From the NCBI RefSeq assembly GCF_000429365.1, contig NZ_AUBS01000017.1, positions 26,863 to 90,862 of the forward strand: DNA of 64,000 nucleotides, written 5' to 3'. How positions within the stretch are numbered: position 1 is the first letter of the stretch; every line of letters begins with the position of its first letter. The position numbers and the translations under genes were made by a program. The notes beneath the pieces were generated by a model, which searched no databases, was not told the origin of the DNA, and saw only the letters and a list, made by a program, of their open reading frames with translations. This document shows positions 1 through 10,028 of this stretch, one piece after another. Source of the DNA: Pseudodonghicola xiamenensis DSM 18339 (lineage in GTDB: Bacteria > Pseudomonadota > Alphaproteobacteria > Rhodobacterales > Rhodobacteraceae).

Positions 1-80
1 GGCGCCGCCCTTCTAACAGGCCCATCCGCGTCGCACCAGCGACGGAAAGCGTCGCCCCGGCCTGCCGCTGGCCTTTCGGC

Positions 81-731
81 TCAGTCGCTCGACGCGGTCC
101 GATAGTTCTGGCGATAAAAGATGTGCTCGCCAATCTTGGCGGTCTGCGTATAGACACGCGCCCAACGCGGCTTGACCGACAGAGTGTGGTAATGGGTGGC
201 ACCATCGGTCAGATCGCCGGCATAGCCATCCATCACCGCCCGCGCCACCTTCGAGACCCGCTCAAATGCCGCCGGCTCGCGGATCACCTCGGCGCGCCCG
301 TCGCAGGTATAGGTGAACTGGCATTGATACCTTTTGCCGGTGCCCTGGCGGATCACCCCGCAGAGCGTATCGGGATAACGGCCACTGCGGACCCGGTTCA
401 TGATCACCTCGGCCACCGCGAACTGCCCCTTGACCGTTTCGCCGCGGGCTTCGAAATACAGGGCCTCGGCCAGACAGCGCCAGTTGTCCCCGCCCTCGGG
501 TTCCGGCTGCGCATCGAGCCAATCGCGGGTAAAGCTGAAAGCTGGCGCCTTACCCTTCTTGCTGACCTTTCCGCGCGACGCGGTCAGGAAGGATTTCAAC
601 TGATGATCCGGCATTGCACCGAGGGTGGATTGTTCGCGCTTGAACAAGCTCTTCAGACCGGCTTCGGCCGACACGGAAAGCGGCGACATCGCCGCTATGA
701 TCACGACAGCAAAAGCCAGAACCCGGTTCAT
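81..731 (-). CDS. Cell wall hydrolase, SleB/Hydrolase_2 family
   Basis: This is probably an exported peptidoglycan hydrolase. I place the start at 731 (MNRVLAF), which gives a hydrophobic N-terminal signal ending near SVSA. An in-frame start at 827 would add 32 residues ahead of that signal and is less likely. The protein is 216 residues. The Hydrolase_2 domain fills the C-terminal half, from WRCLAEALYFEARGE to the end, with the family hallmarks ALYFEARGE, VIMNRV and THYH. It lies downstream of ppdK on the same strand. The family assignment is firm. The exact bond cleaved and any role in cell separation are inferred from the family. Confidence 0.85.
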   Translation of the reverse strand: MNRVLAFAVVIIAAMSPLSVSAEAGLKSLFKREQSTLGAMPDHQLKSFLTASRGKVSKKGKAPAFSFTRDWLDAQPEPEGGDNWRCLAEALYFEARGETVKGQFAVAEVIMNRVRSGRYPDTLCGVIRQGTGKRYQCQFTYTCDGRAEVIREPAAFERVSKVARAVMDGYAGDLTDGATHYHTLSVKPRWARVYTQTAKIGEHIFYRQNYRTASSD

Positions 732-895
732 CTGTACCTCAATGAGCAGTGTCTCGCACCCGGCTGTCACGGCCCGGCGCAGCGGCTCCATTAGCTCAGA
801 AAGGCCAAAAGGTCTACCTCTGCCCAAATCACGGGCAGTTTACGAAGCTTCACAAATCTGCGCCACCGGAAGCGTCCGGCAAAAGAATCCTTTAT

Positions 896-3454
896 TTACG
901 GCCTCTTCGCCGCGTTCAGCCCCGTCTTGGCCGCGATTGCAAGTTGAGCGGCAGCCAGCCGAGCGACGGGAACCCGAAACGGCGAACAAGAGACATAATC
1001 GAACCCCGCCTCACGGCAGAATTCGATTGATTCGGGGTTACCCCCGTGTTCGCCGCAAATCGACACCGTCAAGCCGGGATGTGCCCCCCGCCCCCGATCC
1101 GCACCGAGTTTCAGAAGTTCCCCCACGCCCTCGACATCGAGCACATGAAACGGATCCTCGTTGAACACCCCCTTGCGCACGTAATCCGACATGAACCGCC
1201 CGGCGTCGTCCCGCGACAGACCATAGGTCATCTGGGTGAGGTCGTTGGTGCCGAAGCTGAGGAAGGACACATAGGGCGAAATCTCGGCCGCGCGCAAAGC
1301 GGCGCGCGGGGTCTCGACCATCACCCCCAGACGGTAATCGAATTCCTCGCCATGCTTGGCACGCACGGTGGCGGCGATGGCGTCGATCCGGGCCTTGATC
1401 AGTTCGACCTCACGCCGCGCCGACACCAGCGGGATCATGATTTCGGGCACGACCGGTTCACCGCTTTCGCGCATCGCCAGCGCCGCCTCAAAGATAGCGC
1501 GGGCCTGCATCTCGTAGATCTCGGGCACGGTAACCCCCAGCCGTACCCCGCGCAGGCCCAGCATGGGATTATATTCCGCCATCGCCTCGATCCGCCGGGT
1601 GACATCGGAAACCGGCAGGTCCAGCGCTTCGGCCAGTTCCCGCTGGCCGGTCCGGGTGGCCGGCAGAAATTCATGCAATGGGGGATCGAACAACCGGATA
1701 CAAACGGGCCGCCCTTCCATGATCTTGAAAAGCTGGATGAAATCGTCCCGCTGCATTGGCAGAAGCCTCGCTAGGACCTCGGCCCGGCCGGAGCTGGTCT
1801 CGGCGAAAATCATCTCGCGCATGACCGTCAGGCGCCCTTGATCGAAGAACATATGTTCGGTCCGGCACAGCCCGATCCCCTGCGCGTCGAAGTTGCGCGC
1901 GGTGCGTGCATCCGCCGGGGTATCGGCATTGGCGCGAATGCCGATATCGCGTTCGGCATCGGCCCAGCCCATCAGCGTCTGGAATGCGTCGTCGAGCGCG
2001 GCCTCCAGCATCTCCGGCTCGCCAGCGAGGATTTCGCCGGAACTGCCGTCGATGGTGATCACATCCCCCTCGCGCAGAAGACGCCGCTCCGGCGTGATCA
2101 GCAGCTTGTCGCGGGTGTTAAAGGTCAGCTCCGAAGCGCCGACGATGCAGGGCAGCCCAAGACCGCGGCCGATCACAGCCGCATGGCTGGTCATGCCGCC
2201 CTTTTCGGTCAGCACCCCGGCGGCGGCATGCATGCCCCTCACATCCTCCGGCGCGGTCTCGCGGCGCACCAGAATGCAGGCTTCTCCGCGCGCGGCACTG
2301 GCCTGGGCTGCGGCCGCGTTAAAGACGATCCGCCCCGTCGCCGCCCCCGGGCTGGCGCCGATCCCGCGCCCCAGCACATCCCGCGCCGCCGTCGGCGAGA
2401 CCTGACGGTGCAGCAATTCGCTGACCGAATGCGCATCCACCCGCATCACCGCCTCCTGCGGCGGGATGATGCCGTCTTCGGCAAGCCGCACGGCGATCCG
2501 CACCGCCGCCCGCGGACTGCGGGCCACGCGCACGCCATCCAGGATATGGACATTGCCATTCTGGATAACGAATTCGACCTGCATTTCCTCACGCAGACGT
2601 TCCCGCATCAGCGCGGCGTCACGCTTGAGCGCCTCGAAGGCCTCCGGCGCCAGCTCCTCCAGCGACGGGCCCCGCGGATCCTTTTCGAGATAAATCGCCT
2701 CGGCCCCGGCCCCCAGCGCCTCGCGGCCCTGGCTCTGGCTCAGATAGCGGCCGGTGATCTGTGGCAGGCCAGTTACCGGATTGGCCAGCTGCAGCACGCC
2801 CGACCCGCATTCCCCCTGCCCGAGCCCCGGGATCATCTCCTGCACCACCAGCCCCAGCCCGGCATCCGCCGGCGCCCCCTTGGCCTGACGTAGCAAACGC
2901 GCCGATGTGCCCTCCCAGGCCCGCGCCATCGACCGCAACACGCCCTTGAGTTGTTCGGGACGCGATTGTGGGAAGGGTTCGTCCGCCTCTTCTTCATAGG
3001 CGCGCAACATCCGCTGTAGCCCCTTCGGCCCCTCGTCGGAATCGCTGTCGAAGACATCCGGATCGAGACGCGCCACATGGGTCGCATAGGCCTGCACGAA
3101 ACGGGAATAAAGCGCTGCAGCCGCGCGTGCCCCCAGACTGTCGGACAGGCATTCATATTGCTGGTCGTTCATGCCGATATTCAGCACCGCACCCGGCCCG
3201 CCCCAATCGGGGTCTTCCGAGGACGGGCGCACGCAAAGCAAGGCGCCCGGATCGAACTGCCGGTCGACCTCGTCGATATCGGGCATCTGCCCGGCAGCAA
3301 TCCGCTTGACCGCCTGGAACGACAAAGCGACCGTGCGCGGCACCGGCAGGTCGAGGCGGACCAGACGCTGTAGACATTTGGCCCGGCCCCCATGGGTCGC
3401 CGTGGCGATCGGGGCGATCGGGGTGATCAGTGTGGTATCGGTATTATTCTGCAC
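896..3454 (-). CDS. ppdK: Pyruvate, phosphate dikinase
   Basis: Interconverts pyruvate, ATP and phosphate with phosphoenolpyruvate, AMP and pyrophosphate in the cytoplasm. The protein has 852 residues, close to the usual 870-890. An N-terminal ATP-grasp region contains CVRPSSEDPDWGGPG (about 74-88). The swivelling phosphohistidine domain has the motif GGMTSHAAVIGRG with the phosphorylated His near 424. The C-terminal PEP/pyruvate barrel carries FGTNDLTQMTYGLSRDD and the catalytic Cys in SICGEHGG near 800. The active site is therefore complete. It lies on the same strand as glyS, 138 bp downstream, an order common in Rhodobacterales. It probably serves gluconeogenic growth on organic acids. 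Confidence 0.95.
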   Translation of the reverse strand: MQNNTDTTLITPIAPIATATHGGRAKCLQRLVRLDLPVPRTVALSFQAVKRIAAGQMPDIDEVDRQFDPGALLCVRPSSEDPDWGGPGAVLNIGMNDQQYECLSDSLGARAAAALYSRFVQAYATHVARLDPDVFDSDSDEGPKGLQRMLRAYEEEADEPFPQSRPEQLKGVLRSMARAWEGTSARLLRQAKGAPADAGLGLVVQEMIPGLGQGECGSGVLQLANPVTGLPQITGRYLSQSQGREALGAGAEAIYLEKDPRGPSLEELAPEAFEALKRDAALMRERLREEMQVEFVIQNGNVHILDGVRVARSPRAAVRIAVRLAEDGIIPPQEAVMRVDAHSVSELLHRQVSPTAARDVLGRGIGASPGAATGRIVFNAAAAQASAARGEACILVRRETAPEDVRGMHAAAGVLTEKGGMTSHAAVIGRGLGLPCIVGASELTFNTRDKLLITPERRLLREGDVITIDGSSGEILAGEPEMLEAALDDAFQTLMGWADAERDIGIRANADTPADARTARNFDAQGIGLCRTEHMFFDQGRLTVMREMIFAETSSGRAEVLARLLPMQRDDFIQLFKIMEGRPVCIRLFDPPLHEFLPATRTGQRELAEALDLPVSDVTRRIEAMAEYNPMLGLRGVRLGVTVPEIYEMQARAIFEAALAMRESGEPVVPEIMIPLVSARREVELIKARIDAIAATVRAKHGEEFDYRLGVMVETPRAALRAAEISPYVSFLSFGTNDLTQMTYGLSRDDAGRFMSDYVRKGVFNEDPFHVLDVEGVGELLKLGADRGRGAHPGLTVSICGEHGGNPESIEFCREAGFDYVSCSPFRVPVARLAAAQLAIAAKTGLNAAKRP

Positions 3455-3592
3455 TGCAGCACCTATTGCTATGCAGGCAGCATAGACCCGGTATGCGCAG
3501 GTGCAAGGGGAAGCGCATCCGAACCCTGCGTATCCCGCGGCAAAGGCCGCGGGCCGCCCCCGCGCCGGTTTTCCGGGGCGGAGGCGGCAGCA

Positions 3593-5686
3593 TCAGCCGC
3601 CGATGCGGGTCAGGTCGGCGACCTGGGCGCAGACCTTTCGGATCTGATAGAGCAGGTTCAGCCGGTTGCGGCGCAGCACCTGGTTTTCGGCATTGATCTG
3701 CACATCTTCGAAGAAGGCGTCGATCGGGCCACGCAGGGCTGCCATCGCCGCCATCGCCGCCGGGAAATTTTCGACCGCCATGGCCGGAGCGATCGCTGCC
3801 TCGGCAGTGTCGAGCGCGGTGAAAAGCGCGCGTTCGCTGTCGGTCTCGGCGAATTTCGGATCGGCGCCAAAGGCGTATTCCACCCCATCCTTCTCTTCCG
3901 CCTGGGTCAGGATGTTATTGGCACGCTTGAAGCCTTGCAGCAGGTTCTCACCCTCATCCGTGGCCAGCACCTCGGTCAGTGCCCGGGCGCGGGTGACCAG
4001 CAGCAGCAAATCATCATTGCCCGGCATCGCCAGGCAGGCGTCGATCACGTCATGCCGCAGGCCCTCGTCACGCAGATAGACCTTCAGCCGGTCATGGAAG
4101 AAGGTCAGAAGATCGGTGGCCGTGTCAACGTAATCGGTGCGATCGGCATCGACCGTCTGATTGACCATGCCGGCCTCGAAGATCGGCAGCAGCGGCAGGC
4201 GCACGCCATTTTCCAGCACCAGCCTGATCACCCCCAGCGCGGCGCGGCGCAGGGCAAAGGGGTCTTTCGACCCGGTGGGCTTTTCGTCAATCGCCCAGAA
4301 GCCGGTCAAGGTATCCAGCTTGTCTGCCAGCGCCACAGTGACCGAAACCGGCGCGGTCGGCACGTCGTCCGACGGCCCCAGCGGCGAATAATGTTCCTGA
4401 CAGGCTTGGGCCACCTCGGCGGGCAGGCCGGCGGCCTCGGCGTAATAGCGGCCCATCAGCCCCTGCAGTTCGGGGAATTCATAGACCATTTCCGAAGACA
4501 GATCGGCCTTGGCGACCTCGGCCGCCTGGGCAGCCAGATCGGCATCGGAGCCGACCTTCGGCGCCAGTTCACGCGCCAGCAGCGCGATCCGCGCGATCCG
4601 CGCCTTCTGGCTGCCCAGCTTGTTGTGGAAGGTCACATGGGCCAGCCGGTCGGTCCAGGCGCCCAGCCCTTCGCGCTGCGCCACCCGCAGGTCATTTTCC
4701 CAGAAGAATTTCGCATCCGACAGCCGTGCCGACAGCACCTTCTGGTTGCCGGCGAGGATGGTCTTGCCGTTATCCGCCGTCTCGCGGTTCGCCACGGTGA
4801 TGAAGCGCACGATGCGGCCAGTCTTGGGATCACGGACCGAGAAGAACTTTTGATGTTCCTTCATCGAGGTCTGCAGCACCTCTGGCGGCAGATTGAGGAA
4901 ATCGGCGCCGATCTCGCCCATCAGCACCACCGGCCATTCGACCAGCCCAGCAACCTCGGCCAGCAGTCCCTTGTCCTCGACCACCTCAAGGCCGGCGGCA
5001 AAGGCCATGTTGGTGGCCTCCGACCAGATATGATCGGCGCGTTCCTCGGCCGAGAGGATCACATGGGCGCGCTTCAGCTGTGCCGCATAGCTTTCAAAAG
5101 ACGAAACCGTGAAGGCCGCCGGCGCCATGAAGCGATGGCCGCGCGTGGTGTCCCCGGCGACGATCCCCTCCACGTCCAGCGGCACGACGCTGGCGCCGCC
5201 CTCGTCCGACAGGATGCAGAGGATCGAATGCAGCGGGCGCACCCAGCGCAGAGTGCCCGCGCCCCAGCGCATCGACTTCGGCCAGGGAAAATTGCGGATG
5301 GTGTCTTCCAGCACCTCGGCCACGATCTCGGCCGCCGGGCGGCCCGGCTTGGTGAGCGTGGCGAAATAAATCGCCCCCTTCGGCGTATCGCGCTCCTCAA
5401 GCTGATCGCGGGTCAACCCGGCGCCGCGCAGAAAGCCTTCGATGGCCTTTTCCGGTGCGCCGACCTTAGGGCCCTTGCGTTCCTCTTTCAGTGTCGGGGA
5501 ATGGGCCAGCAGCCCTTCCAGCGCCAGGGTCAGCCGGCGCGGCGTCGAAAAGGCGGCAGCACCGGCATAGGTCAGCCCGGCCTCGACCAGGCCATTGGTG
5601 ACGCGCTGTTTCAGATCCTCGGCGGCACGGGCCTGCATGCGGGCCGGGATTTCCTCGGAGAAGAGTTCGATCAGAAGGTCAGGCAT
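3593..5686 (-). CDS. glyS: Glycyl-tRNA synthetase beta subunit
   Basis: Beta subunit of the bacterial alpha2beta2 glycyl-tRNA synthetase, needed for tRNA-Gly recognition and charging. I chose the start at 5686 (MPDLLIELFSEEIPARM), because this is the conserved family N-terminus. The open frame runs back to 5827 but that extension looks non-coding. The protein is 697 residues, a normal length. Family motifs visible include TPRRLTL, KSMRWG, RPLHSIL and KDPFALRRAALGVIRL, with a C-terminal anticodon-binding-like region. The alpha subunit glyQ lies upstream at 7012-7944 on the same strand, separated by a small membrane-protein gene and by marC on the opposite strand. Confidence 0.95.
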   Translation of the reverse strand: MPDLLIELFSEEIPARMQARAAEDLKQRVTNGLVEAGLTYAGAAAFSTPRRLTLALEGLLAHSPTLKEERKGPKVGAPEKAIEGFLRGAGLTRDQLEERDTPKGAIYFATLTKPGRPAAEIVAEVLEDTIRNFPWPKSMRWGAGTLRWVRPLHSILCILSDEGGASVVPLDVEGIVAGDTTRGHRFMAPAAFTVSSFESYAAQLKRAHVILSAEERADHIWSEATNMAFAAGLEVVEDKGLLAEVAGLVEWPVVLMGEIGADFLNLPPEVLQTSMKEHQKFFSVRDPKTGRIVRFITVANRETADNGKTILAGNQKVLSARLSDAKFFWENDLRVAQREGLGAWTDRLAHVTFHNKLGSQKARIARIALLARELAPKVGSDADLAAQAAEVAKADLSSEMVYEFPELQGLMGRYYAEAAGLPAEVAQACQEHYSPLGPSDDVPTAPVSVTVALADKLDTLTGFWAIDEKPTGSKDPFALRRAALGVIRLVLENGVRLPLLPIFEAGMVNQTVDADRTDYVDTATDLLTFFHDRLKVYLRDEGLRHDVIDACLAMPGNDDLLLLVTRARALTEVLATDEGENLLQGFKRANNILTQAEEKDGVEYAFGADPKFAETDSERALFTALDTAEAAIAPAMAVENFPAAMAAMAALRGPIDAFFEDVQINAENQVLRRNRLNLLYQIRKVCAQVADLTRIGG

Positions 5687-5753
5687 CGGATGTCCTCGGG
5701 GCGGTTCAGGCGACAAGGCCCGGAAAGTGTTTGCGAAAGATCGGTCTGAGGGG

Positions 5754-6284
5754 TCATGATCCGGCCCCCTCGGTCCGGGGTGGGCAGTCCTCTCCCACCG
5801 GGGTTCCGTCATAGGCCTTGCGGCCACAATGGTTCAGCTCGTTCCAGGCCCAGCCGCGCCCGTCCGGGGCGATGGCGACCACCCGGTCGACGCCATAGGC
5901 GATGTTCTTGACCGAAAGATACATATGGAACTGCCCCGCCTCGACCCCGCGGCCGATTTCCTCGGCGTCGAAACAGTCGAACCAGCCGGGCGCCACCAGC
6001 GGCTCTGCGCTGTCCAGCGGCACATAGGCGGCAAGCTGGTCGGTGGTAAGCGGCGTGGTGAAGCAGGAGCGATAGCGGATCGGAGAACTGTCGGCGTCGA
6101 TGGCGCGAAATCCGGAATAGGGGATCGGCTCGGGCTGCCCCGTCGCGCGCGAAACCAGCGTGACATCCTCGCCGGGCTGCGGCGTCACCTCGTAATAATA
6201 GCCATAGACCTGCAGATAATAGATCGCCATCCCCGCGACCAGCGCAGCCACGACGATCAGCGAGGCGCCCCATTTCCCGTTCAT
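5754..6284 (-). CDS. Small single-pass membrane protein (DUF6446-like)
   Basis: A 176-residue protein with one N-terminal transmembrane segment (SLIVVAALVAGMAIYYLQVYG, broken here only by its edges) and a C-terminal domain predicted to be periplasmic. That domain has scattered Cys residues (RSCFTT, WFDCFD, NHCGRK, EDCPP). I recall proteins of this kind between glyS and glyQ in Rhodobacterales and believe they are DUF6446, but I cannot confirm the number. It is 67 bp upstream of glyS on the same strand and probably shares its transcript. The function is unknown. Conserved co-location with glycyl-tRNA synthetase genes does not by itself mean a role in translation. Confidence 0.75.
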   Translation of the reverse strand: MNGKWGASLIVVAALVAGMAIYYLQVYGYYYEVTPQPGEDVTLVSRATGQPEPIPYSGFRAIDADSSPIRYRSCFTTPLTTDQLAAYVPLDSAEPLVAPGWFDCFDAEEIGRGVEAGQFHMYLSVKNIAYGVDRVVAIAPDGRGWAWNELNHCGRKAYDGTPVGEDCPPRTEGAGS

Positions 6285-6361
6285 GCCGCAAGCTCCCGTG
6301 CAGGGTTGGCCCGGGGGCTGGGCGATGCTAGGCCTTGGGCGGCTGACCGAAGGATACGAAT

Positions 6362-6994
6362 ATGGACATGGCGTTTCTGATCAAGTTCGCAGGCGCGATC
6401 TTCGCGATCATGAACCCCTTCGTGAACCTGCCGATGTTCCTGGGCCTCACCTCGGACATGGAGACGGCAGACCAGCGGCGCGCGGCGCTGATGGCATCCT
6501 TCTATGCCGCCATCCTCTGCGCCGTGGTGGCGCTGGCGGGCACCGAAATCCTCAGTTTTTTCGGCATCAGCCTGGCTGATTTCCGCGTCGCCGGCGGCGT
6601 CGTCCTGATGATGATCGCGCTTGGAATGCTCAACGGCCGATCCGGCCCCGCCCATCATGGAACCGCCGCGGAAAAGGCCGCCAACGAGACCCGAGAGACG
6701 GTGTCCTTCTACCCCATGGCCTTTCCGATGCTGGTGGGCCCCGGCACCATCGCCACGATCATCCTGTTCACCGGCCAGGCCAGCGGCCCCGGCGACCATC
6801 TGGCCATTGCCCTGGTGCTGGCGGGCGATCTGCTGGCGCTGGCGGTGGTCCTGTTCTTCGCCGCCAGCATCGGCCGGCTGATGTCGCAAACCCTGCGCAC
6901 CGTGACCATCCGGCTGATGGGCATCATCCTGGCCGCCATCGCGGTCGACATGATCGCGGGCGGGCTCAAGACCCTGCTGCCGGGTCTGGCTTAG
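6362..6994 (+). CDS. MarC family integral membrane protein
   Basis: A 210-residue inner-membrane protein of the MarC/UPF0056 family, with about six hydrophobic helices. Two sequence features match the family: the early AIMNPFVNLPMF motif (about 15-26) and the later FPMLVGPGTIATII motif near residues 120-133, both typical MarC repeats. It is the only plus-strand gene between glyQ and glyS, so it interrupts what would otherwise be one operon. The biochemical role of the family is not established. The old link to multiple antibiotic resistance came from its position next to marRAB in E. coli, so no resistance function should be inferred. Confidence 0.88.
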   Translation: MDMAFLIKFAGAIFAIMNPFVNLPMFLGLTSDMETADQRRAALMASFYAAILCAVVALAGTEILSFFGISLADFRVAGGVVLMMIALGMLNGRSGPAHHGTAAEKAANETRETVSFYPMAFPMLVGPGTIATIILFTGQASGPGDHLAIALVLAGDLLALAVVLFFAASIGRLMSQTLRTVTIRLMGIILAAIAVDMIAGGLKTLLPGLA

Positions 6995-7011
6995 GGCGGC
7001 GAAGGCCCGGG

Positions 7012-7944
7012 TCATGCGGCCTCAAAGCCCCCCGCAGCGGTCTGCACGAAGGCATCGGCGCATTTCTTGGCCAGCGCCCGCACCCGACCGATATAAGCCT
7101 GGCGTTCGGTGACCGAGATCACCCCGCGCGCGTCGAGCAAGTTGAAGAGGTGGCTGGCCTTGATGCACTGGTCATAGGCAGGATGCGCCATGATGATCCG
7201 CTTGCCGGTCTTGGGGTCCATCGCCTCTTGCGACAGGATGGATTCACATTCGGCCTCGGCCTCTTCGAAATGCTTCAGCAGCATCTCGGTATTGGCGACA
7301 TCGAAGTTCCAGCGGCTGTATTCCTGTTCGGTCTGACGGAAGACATCGCCATAGGTCAGTGCGATCGGCGCCTGCGGATCGTTGAACGGCATGTCCATCA
7401 CGTGGTCGATACCGAGGACATACATCGCCAGACGCTCCAGACCATAGGTCAGTTCGCCCGAAACCGGATGGCAGTCATGGCCGCCGACCTGCTGGAAATA
7501 AGTAAACTGCGACACTTCCATGCCATCGCACCACACTTCCCAGCCCAGCCCCCAAGCGCCCAGTGTCGGGCTTTCCCAATCGTCTTCGACGAAGCGGATA
7601 TCATGCATCTCCATGTCGATGCCGATCGCCTCGAGGCTGCCCAGATAGAGGTCTTGCAGATCCGGTGGGCTCGGTTTGATCAGCACCTGATACTGATAAT
7701 AGTGCTGCAGCCGGTTCGGGTTCTCGCCATAGCGGCCATCTGTCGGGCGACGCGAGGGTTGCACGTAAGCAGCGGCCCAGGCCTTGGTGCCAAGCGAGCG
7801 CAGCGTGGTCCCCGGATGGAAGGTGCCGGCGCCGACCTCCATATCATAGGGTTGCAGCATCGCGCAGCCACGCGATGCCCAATAGGTCTGCAACCGCAGA
7901 ATGATTTCCTGAAAGGAACGCGGGGGCGTTGGTTTTTCGGTCAT
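7012..7944 (-). CDS. glyQ: Glycyl-tRNA synthetase alpha subunit
   Basis: Catalytic class II alpha subunit that activates glycine and charges tRNA-Gly together with GlyS. The 310-residue protein has the conserved start [14 protein letters not shown], then [27 protein letters not shown], and [12 protein letters not shown], all signature stretches of bacterial GlyQ. Its length matches the family. It is the first gene of the minus-strand set glyQ, membrane protein, glyS, ppdK, although marC on the opposite strand fills the first gap. Only 17 bp separate its stop from the marC stop, so the two transcripts converge here. Confidence 0.96.
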   Translation of the reverse strand: MTEKPTPPRSFQEIILRLQTYWASRGCAMLQPYDMEVGAGTFHPGTTLRSLGTKAWAAAYVQPSRRPTDGRYGENPNRLQHYYQYQVLIKPSPPDLQDLYLGSLEAIGIDMEMHDIRFVEDDWESPTLGAWGLGWEVWCDGMEVSQFTYFQQVGGHDCHPVSGELTYGLERLAMYVLGIDHVMDMPFNDPQAPIALTYGDVFRQTEQEYSRWNFDVANTEMLLKHFEEAEAECESILSQEAMDPKTGKRIIMAHPAYDQCIKASHLFNLLDARGVISVTERQAYIGRVRALAKKCADAFVQTAAGGFEAA

Positions 7945-8114
7945 CTGCCGCTCTGTCCTGAAACCCGGGTAAAAACGCGCCTTTCCTATGCTCCCCGCCC
8001 GGCAGGGTCAACGCGCAACAGGGGGAAAACGCCGCGCTTTAAGCCATGGCAATCGCGTCGGTTTCCTGATTAGGTGCCGCGAAACCACATGTTTGTCAGA
8101 CCAAGAGGCTGATT

Positions 8115-9875
8115 ATGCCCAGACTGTTCGCCGCATTCCTGATTCTCGTTCTGAGCCTCGCGCGCCCGCTTTGGGCGCAGCAGGCCCCGAACGATACTGT
8201 CTGGGTGCAAATCGAGGCCCACCCCAGCCTGCCCGAAGCCCGCAAGCAAGCCAGCCTGTTCGCCATGCGCCTTGCGGATGTGAACGGCTTCGCGCTTGGC
8301 GGTGGCTGGTACGGGATCGCGCTCGGCCCCTATACCCGCCCGGAAGCCGAACAGGTGCTGCGGGTCTATCGGCTGCAGGGACAAATCCCACGCGACAGCT
8401 ATCTGGTCGACGCCGACAGCTATGGCGAACAATTCTGGCCAGACGGCGCCAATCCGACAACCCAACCGGGCCAGACCGCGCCCGCGACACCGGCGCAGGA
8501 CACAGCCGAAGCGGCCCCTGCTCCGACGCCCATGCCCGCGCCCGCGCCTGCGGACGAGACACTCACGGAGGCCCGCAACAGCGAACGCCTGCTCAGCATC
8601 AAGGAGCGCCGCGACCTGCAAACTGCGCTGCAGGCAGCCGGCTTCTATAACTCGACCATCGACGGCGCCTTCGGTCGCGGCACCCGGGCCTCGATGGCGG
8701 ACTGGCAAGCCGCGCAGGGATACGAGGCGACCGGTGTTCTCACCACCCGCCAGCGCAAGGCGCTGATGGATGCCTATAACGCGCCGCTGATCAGCGTCGG
8801 CATGCGGTATCACCGCGACGACCGCGCCGGCATCGCCATGCAGATGCCGCTGGGGGCCGTGGACTTCTCCCGCTATGAATCGCCCTTCGCGCAATATGCC
8901 TCTGTCGGCGACAGTGGCATCCAACTGCTGCTGATCAGCCAGCCCGGCGACCGGGCGGCGCTTTACGGGCTCTATGACGTGCTGCAGACGCTGGAGATCG
9001 TGCCGCTTTCGGGCCCGCGCGAAAAAGGCCGCGACAGCTTTACCATCGAAGGCCGGGGCCATGGTATCATCACCCATGCCGAAGCCAGCCTGACGGGCAC
9101 CGAGATCAAGGGTTTTGTCCTGGTCTGGCCCCAGGGTGACGAGGCCCGCCGCACCAGGGTTCTGGCGGCGATGCAGCAAAGTTTCGAACGCACCGACCGC
9201 GTGCTCGACCCCAGCGCCGGAGCCGAGGCGCCGCAGGCGGTCGATCTGGTCTCGGGCCTGGCGGTGCGCAAACCGAAACTGTCGCGCTCGGGCGTCTATG
9301 TCGACAGCCGCGGCACCGTTCTGACTGCGGCGGCGAACGTGGCCCAATGCGCCCGGATCACCCTGGACTACGATTACGAGGCCCGCGTCCTGGCCTCCGA
9401 CCCGGAAACCGGCCTGGCGCTGCTGCGCCCGGAACAAATGCTGGCGCCGATGGCGGTGGCGAAACTGCGCCCCGGCGCCCCCCGCCTGCAATCCGAGGTG
9501 GTATTGGCCGGCTATTCCTATGGCGGGGTGCTGGGCGCACCGACGCTGACCTTCGGCACCGTTGCCGATCTGAAGGGGCTTGCAGGAGAAACCGTCCTCA
9601 CCCGGCTTGCGCTGTCGCCGCTCGAAGGCGATGCCGGAGGCCCGGTTCTGGATGACAGCGGCACCATGCTGGGCCTGCTGCTACCGGCCCCGGCCGGCGC
9701 ACAGCGGCTGCCCGAGGGGGTCAGCTTTGCGGCCAATTCCGACGCGATCGAAGCCCTGCTGGGCAAGGCCGGCGTCGACATCGCGCGCAACGATGGCAGC
9801 GCGCCACAACTCGCCCCCGACGACCTGAGCAAACTTGCCATGGGCATGACCGTTCTGGTCGGCTGCTGGGACTGA
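8115..9875 (+). CDS. Exported trypsin-fold protein with peptidoglycan-binding domain, catalytic triad lost
   Basis: A 586-residue exported protein. Residues 1-21 form a signal peptide ending ARPLWA. An N-terminal region of about 28-110 resembles a SPOR-type sugar-binding repeat. A Pro/Ala linker (about 113-150) follows, then a PG_binding_1-type helical domain (about 160-220, with GFYNSTIDGAFGRGTRASM). The C-terminal third has a trypsin-like beta-barrel pattern. Aligned by eye to HtrA-type proteases, all three catalytic positions are changed. VLTNAH becomes VLTAAA (Ala near 407), TDLAL becomes TGLAL (Gly near 433), and GNSGGP becomes GDAGGP (Ala near 507). It is therefore probably a pseudo-protease that binds peptides or peptidoglycan, not an active enzyme. 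Confidence 0.8.
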   Translation: MPRLFAAFLILVLSLARPLWAQQAPNDTVWVQIEAHPSLPEARKQASLFAMRLADVNGFALGGGWYGIALGPYTRPEAEQVLRVYRLQGQIPRDSYLVDADSYGEQFWPDGANPTTQPGQTAPATPAQDTAEAAPAPTPMPAPAPADETLTEARNSERLLSIKERRDLQTALQAAGFYNSTIDGAFGRGTRASMADWQAAQGYEATGVLTTRQRKALMDAYNAPLISVGMRYHRDDRAGIAMQMPLGAVDFSRYESPFAQYASVGDSGIQLLLISQPGDRAALYGLYDVLQTLEIVPLSGPREKGRDSFTIEGRGHGIITHAEASLTGTEIKGFVLVWPQGDEARRTRVLAAMQQSFERTDRVLDPSAGAEAPQAVDLVSGLAVRKPKLSRSGVYVDSRGTVLTAAANVAQCARITLDYDYEARVLASDPETGLALLRPEQMLAPMAVAKLRPGAPRLQSEVVLAGYSYGGVLGAPTLTFGTVADLKGLAGETVLTRLALSPLEGDAGGPVLDDSGTMLGLLLPAPAGAQRLPEGVSFAANSDAIEALLGKAGVDIARNDGSAPQLAPDDLSKLAMGMTVLVGCWD

Positions 9876-10028
9876 TCCAGCCCCGCGCGCCGGGCCCGGC
9901 CCGGCGCGTGCCTTGATTTCCGACACGCCCCGGCAGCTTTGCGGCAGTGACTTGCCCATGTCCGCCGGCGGCCCTTTTCCCTGCTGGGCAAGCTGCTAAA
10001 TTGACCTTCGATCACAGAAGGGAACCCG

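Noticed and set aside
3392..5749. 785-codon open frame on the plus strand
   Set aside because: It is antisense to glyS, whose protein sequence is certain. The frame is His/Gly/Arg-rich, a usual shadow in GC-rich DNA.
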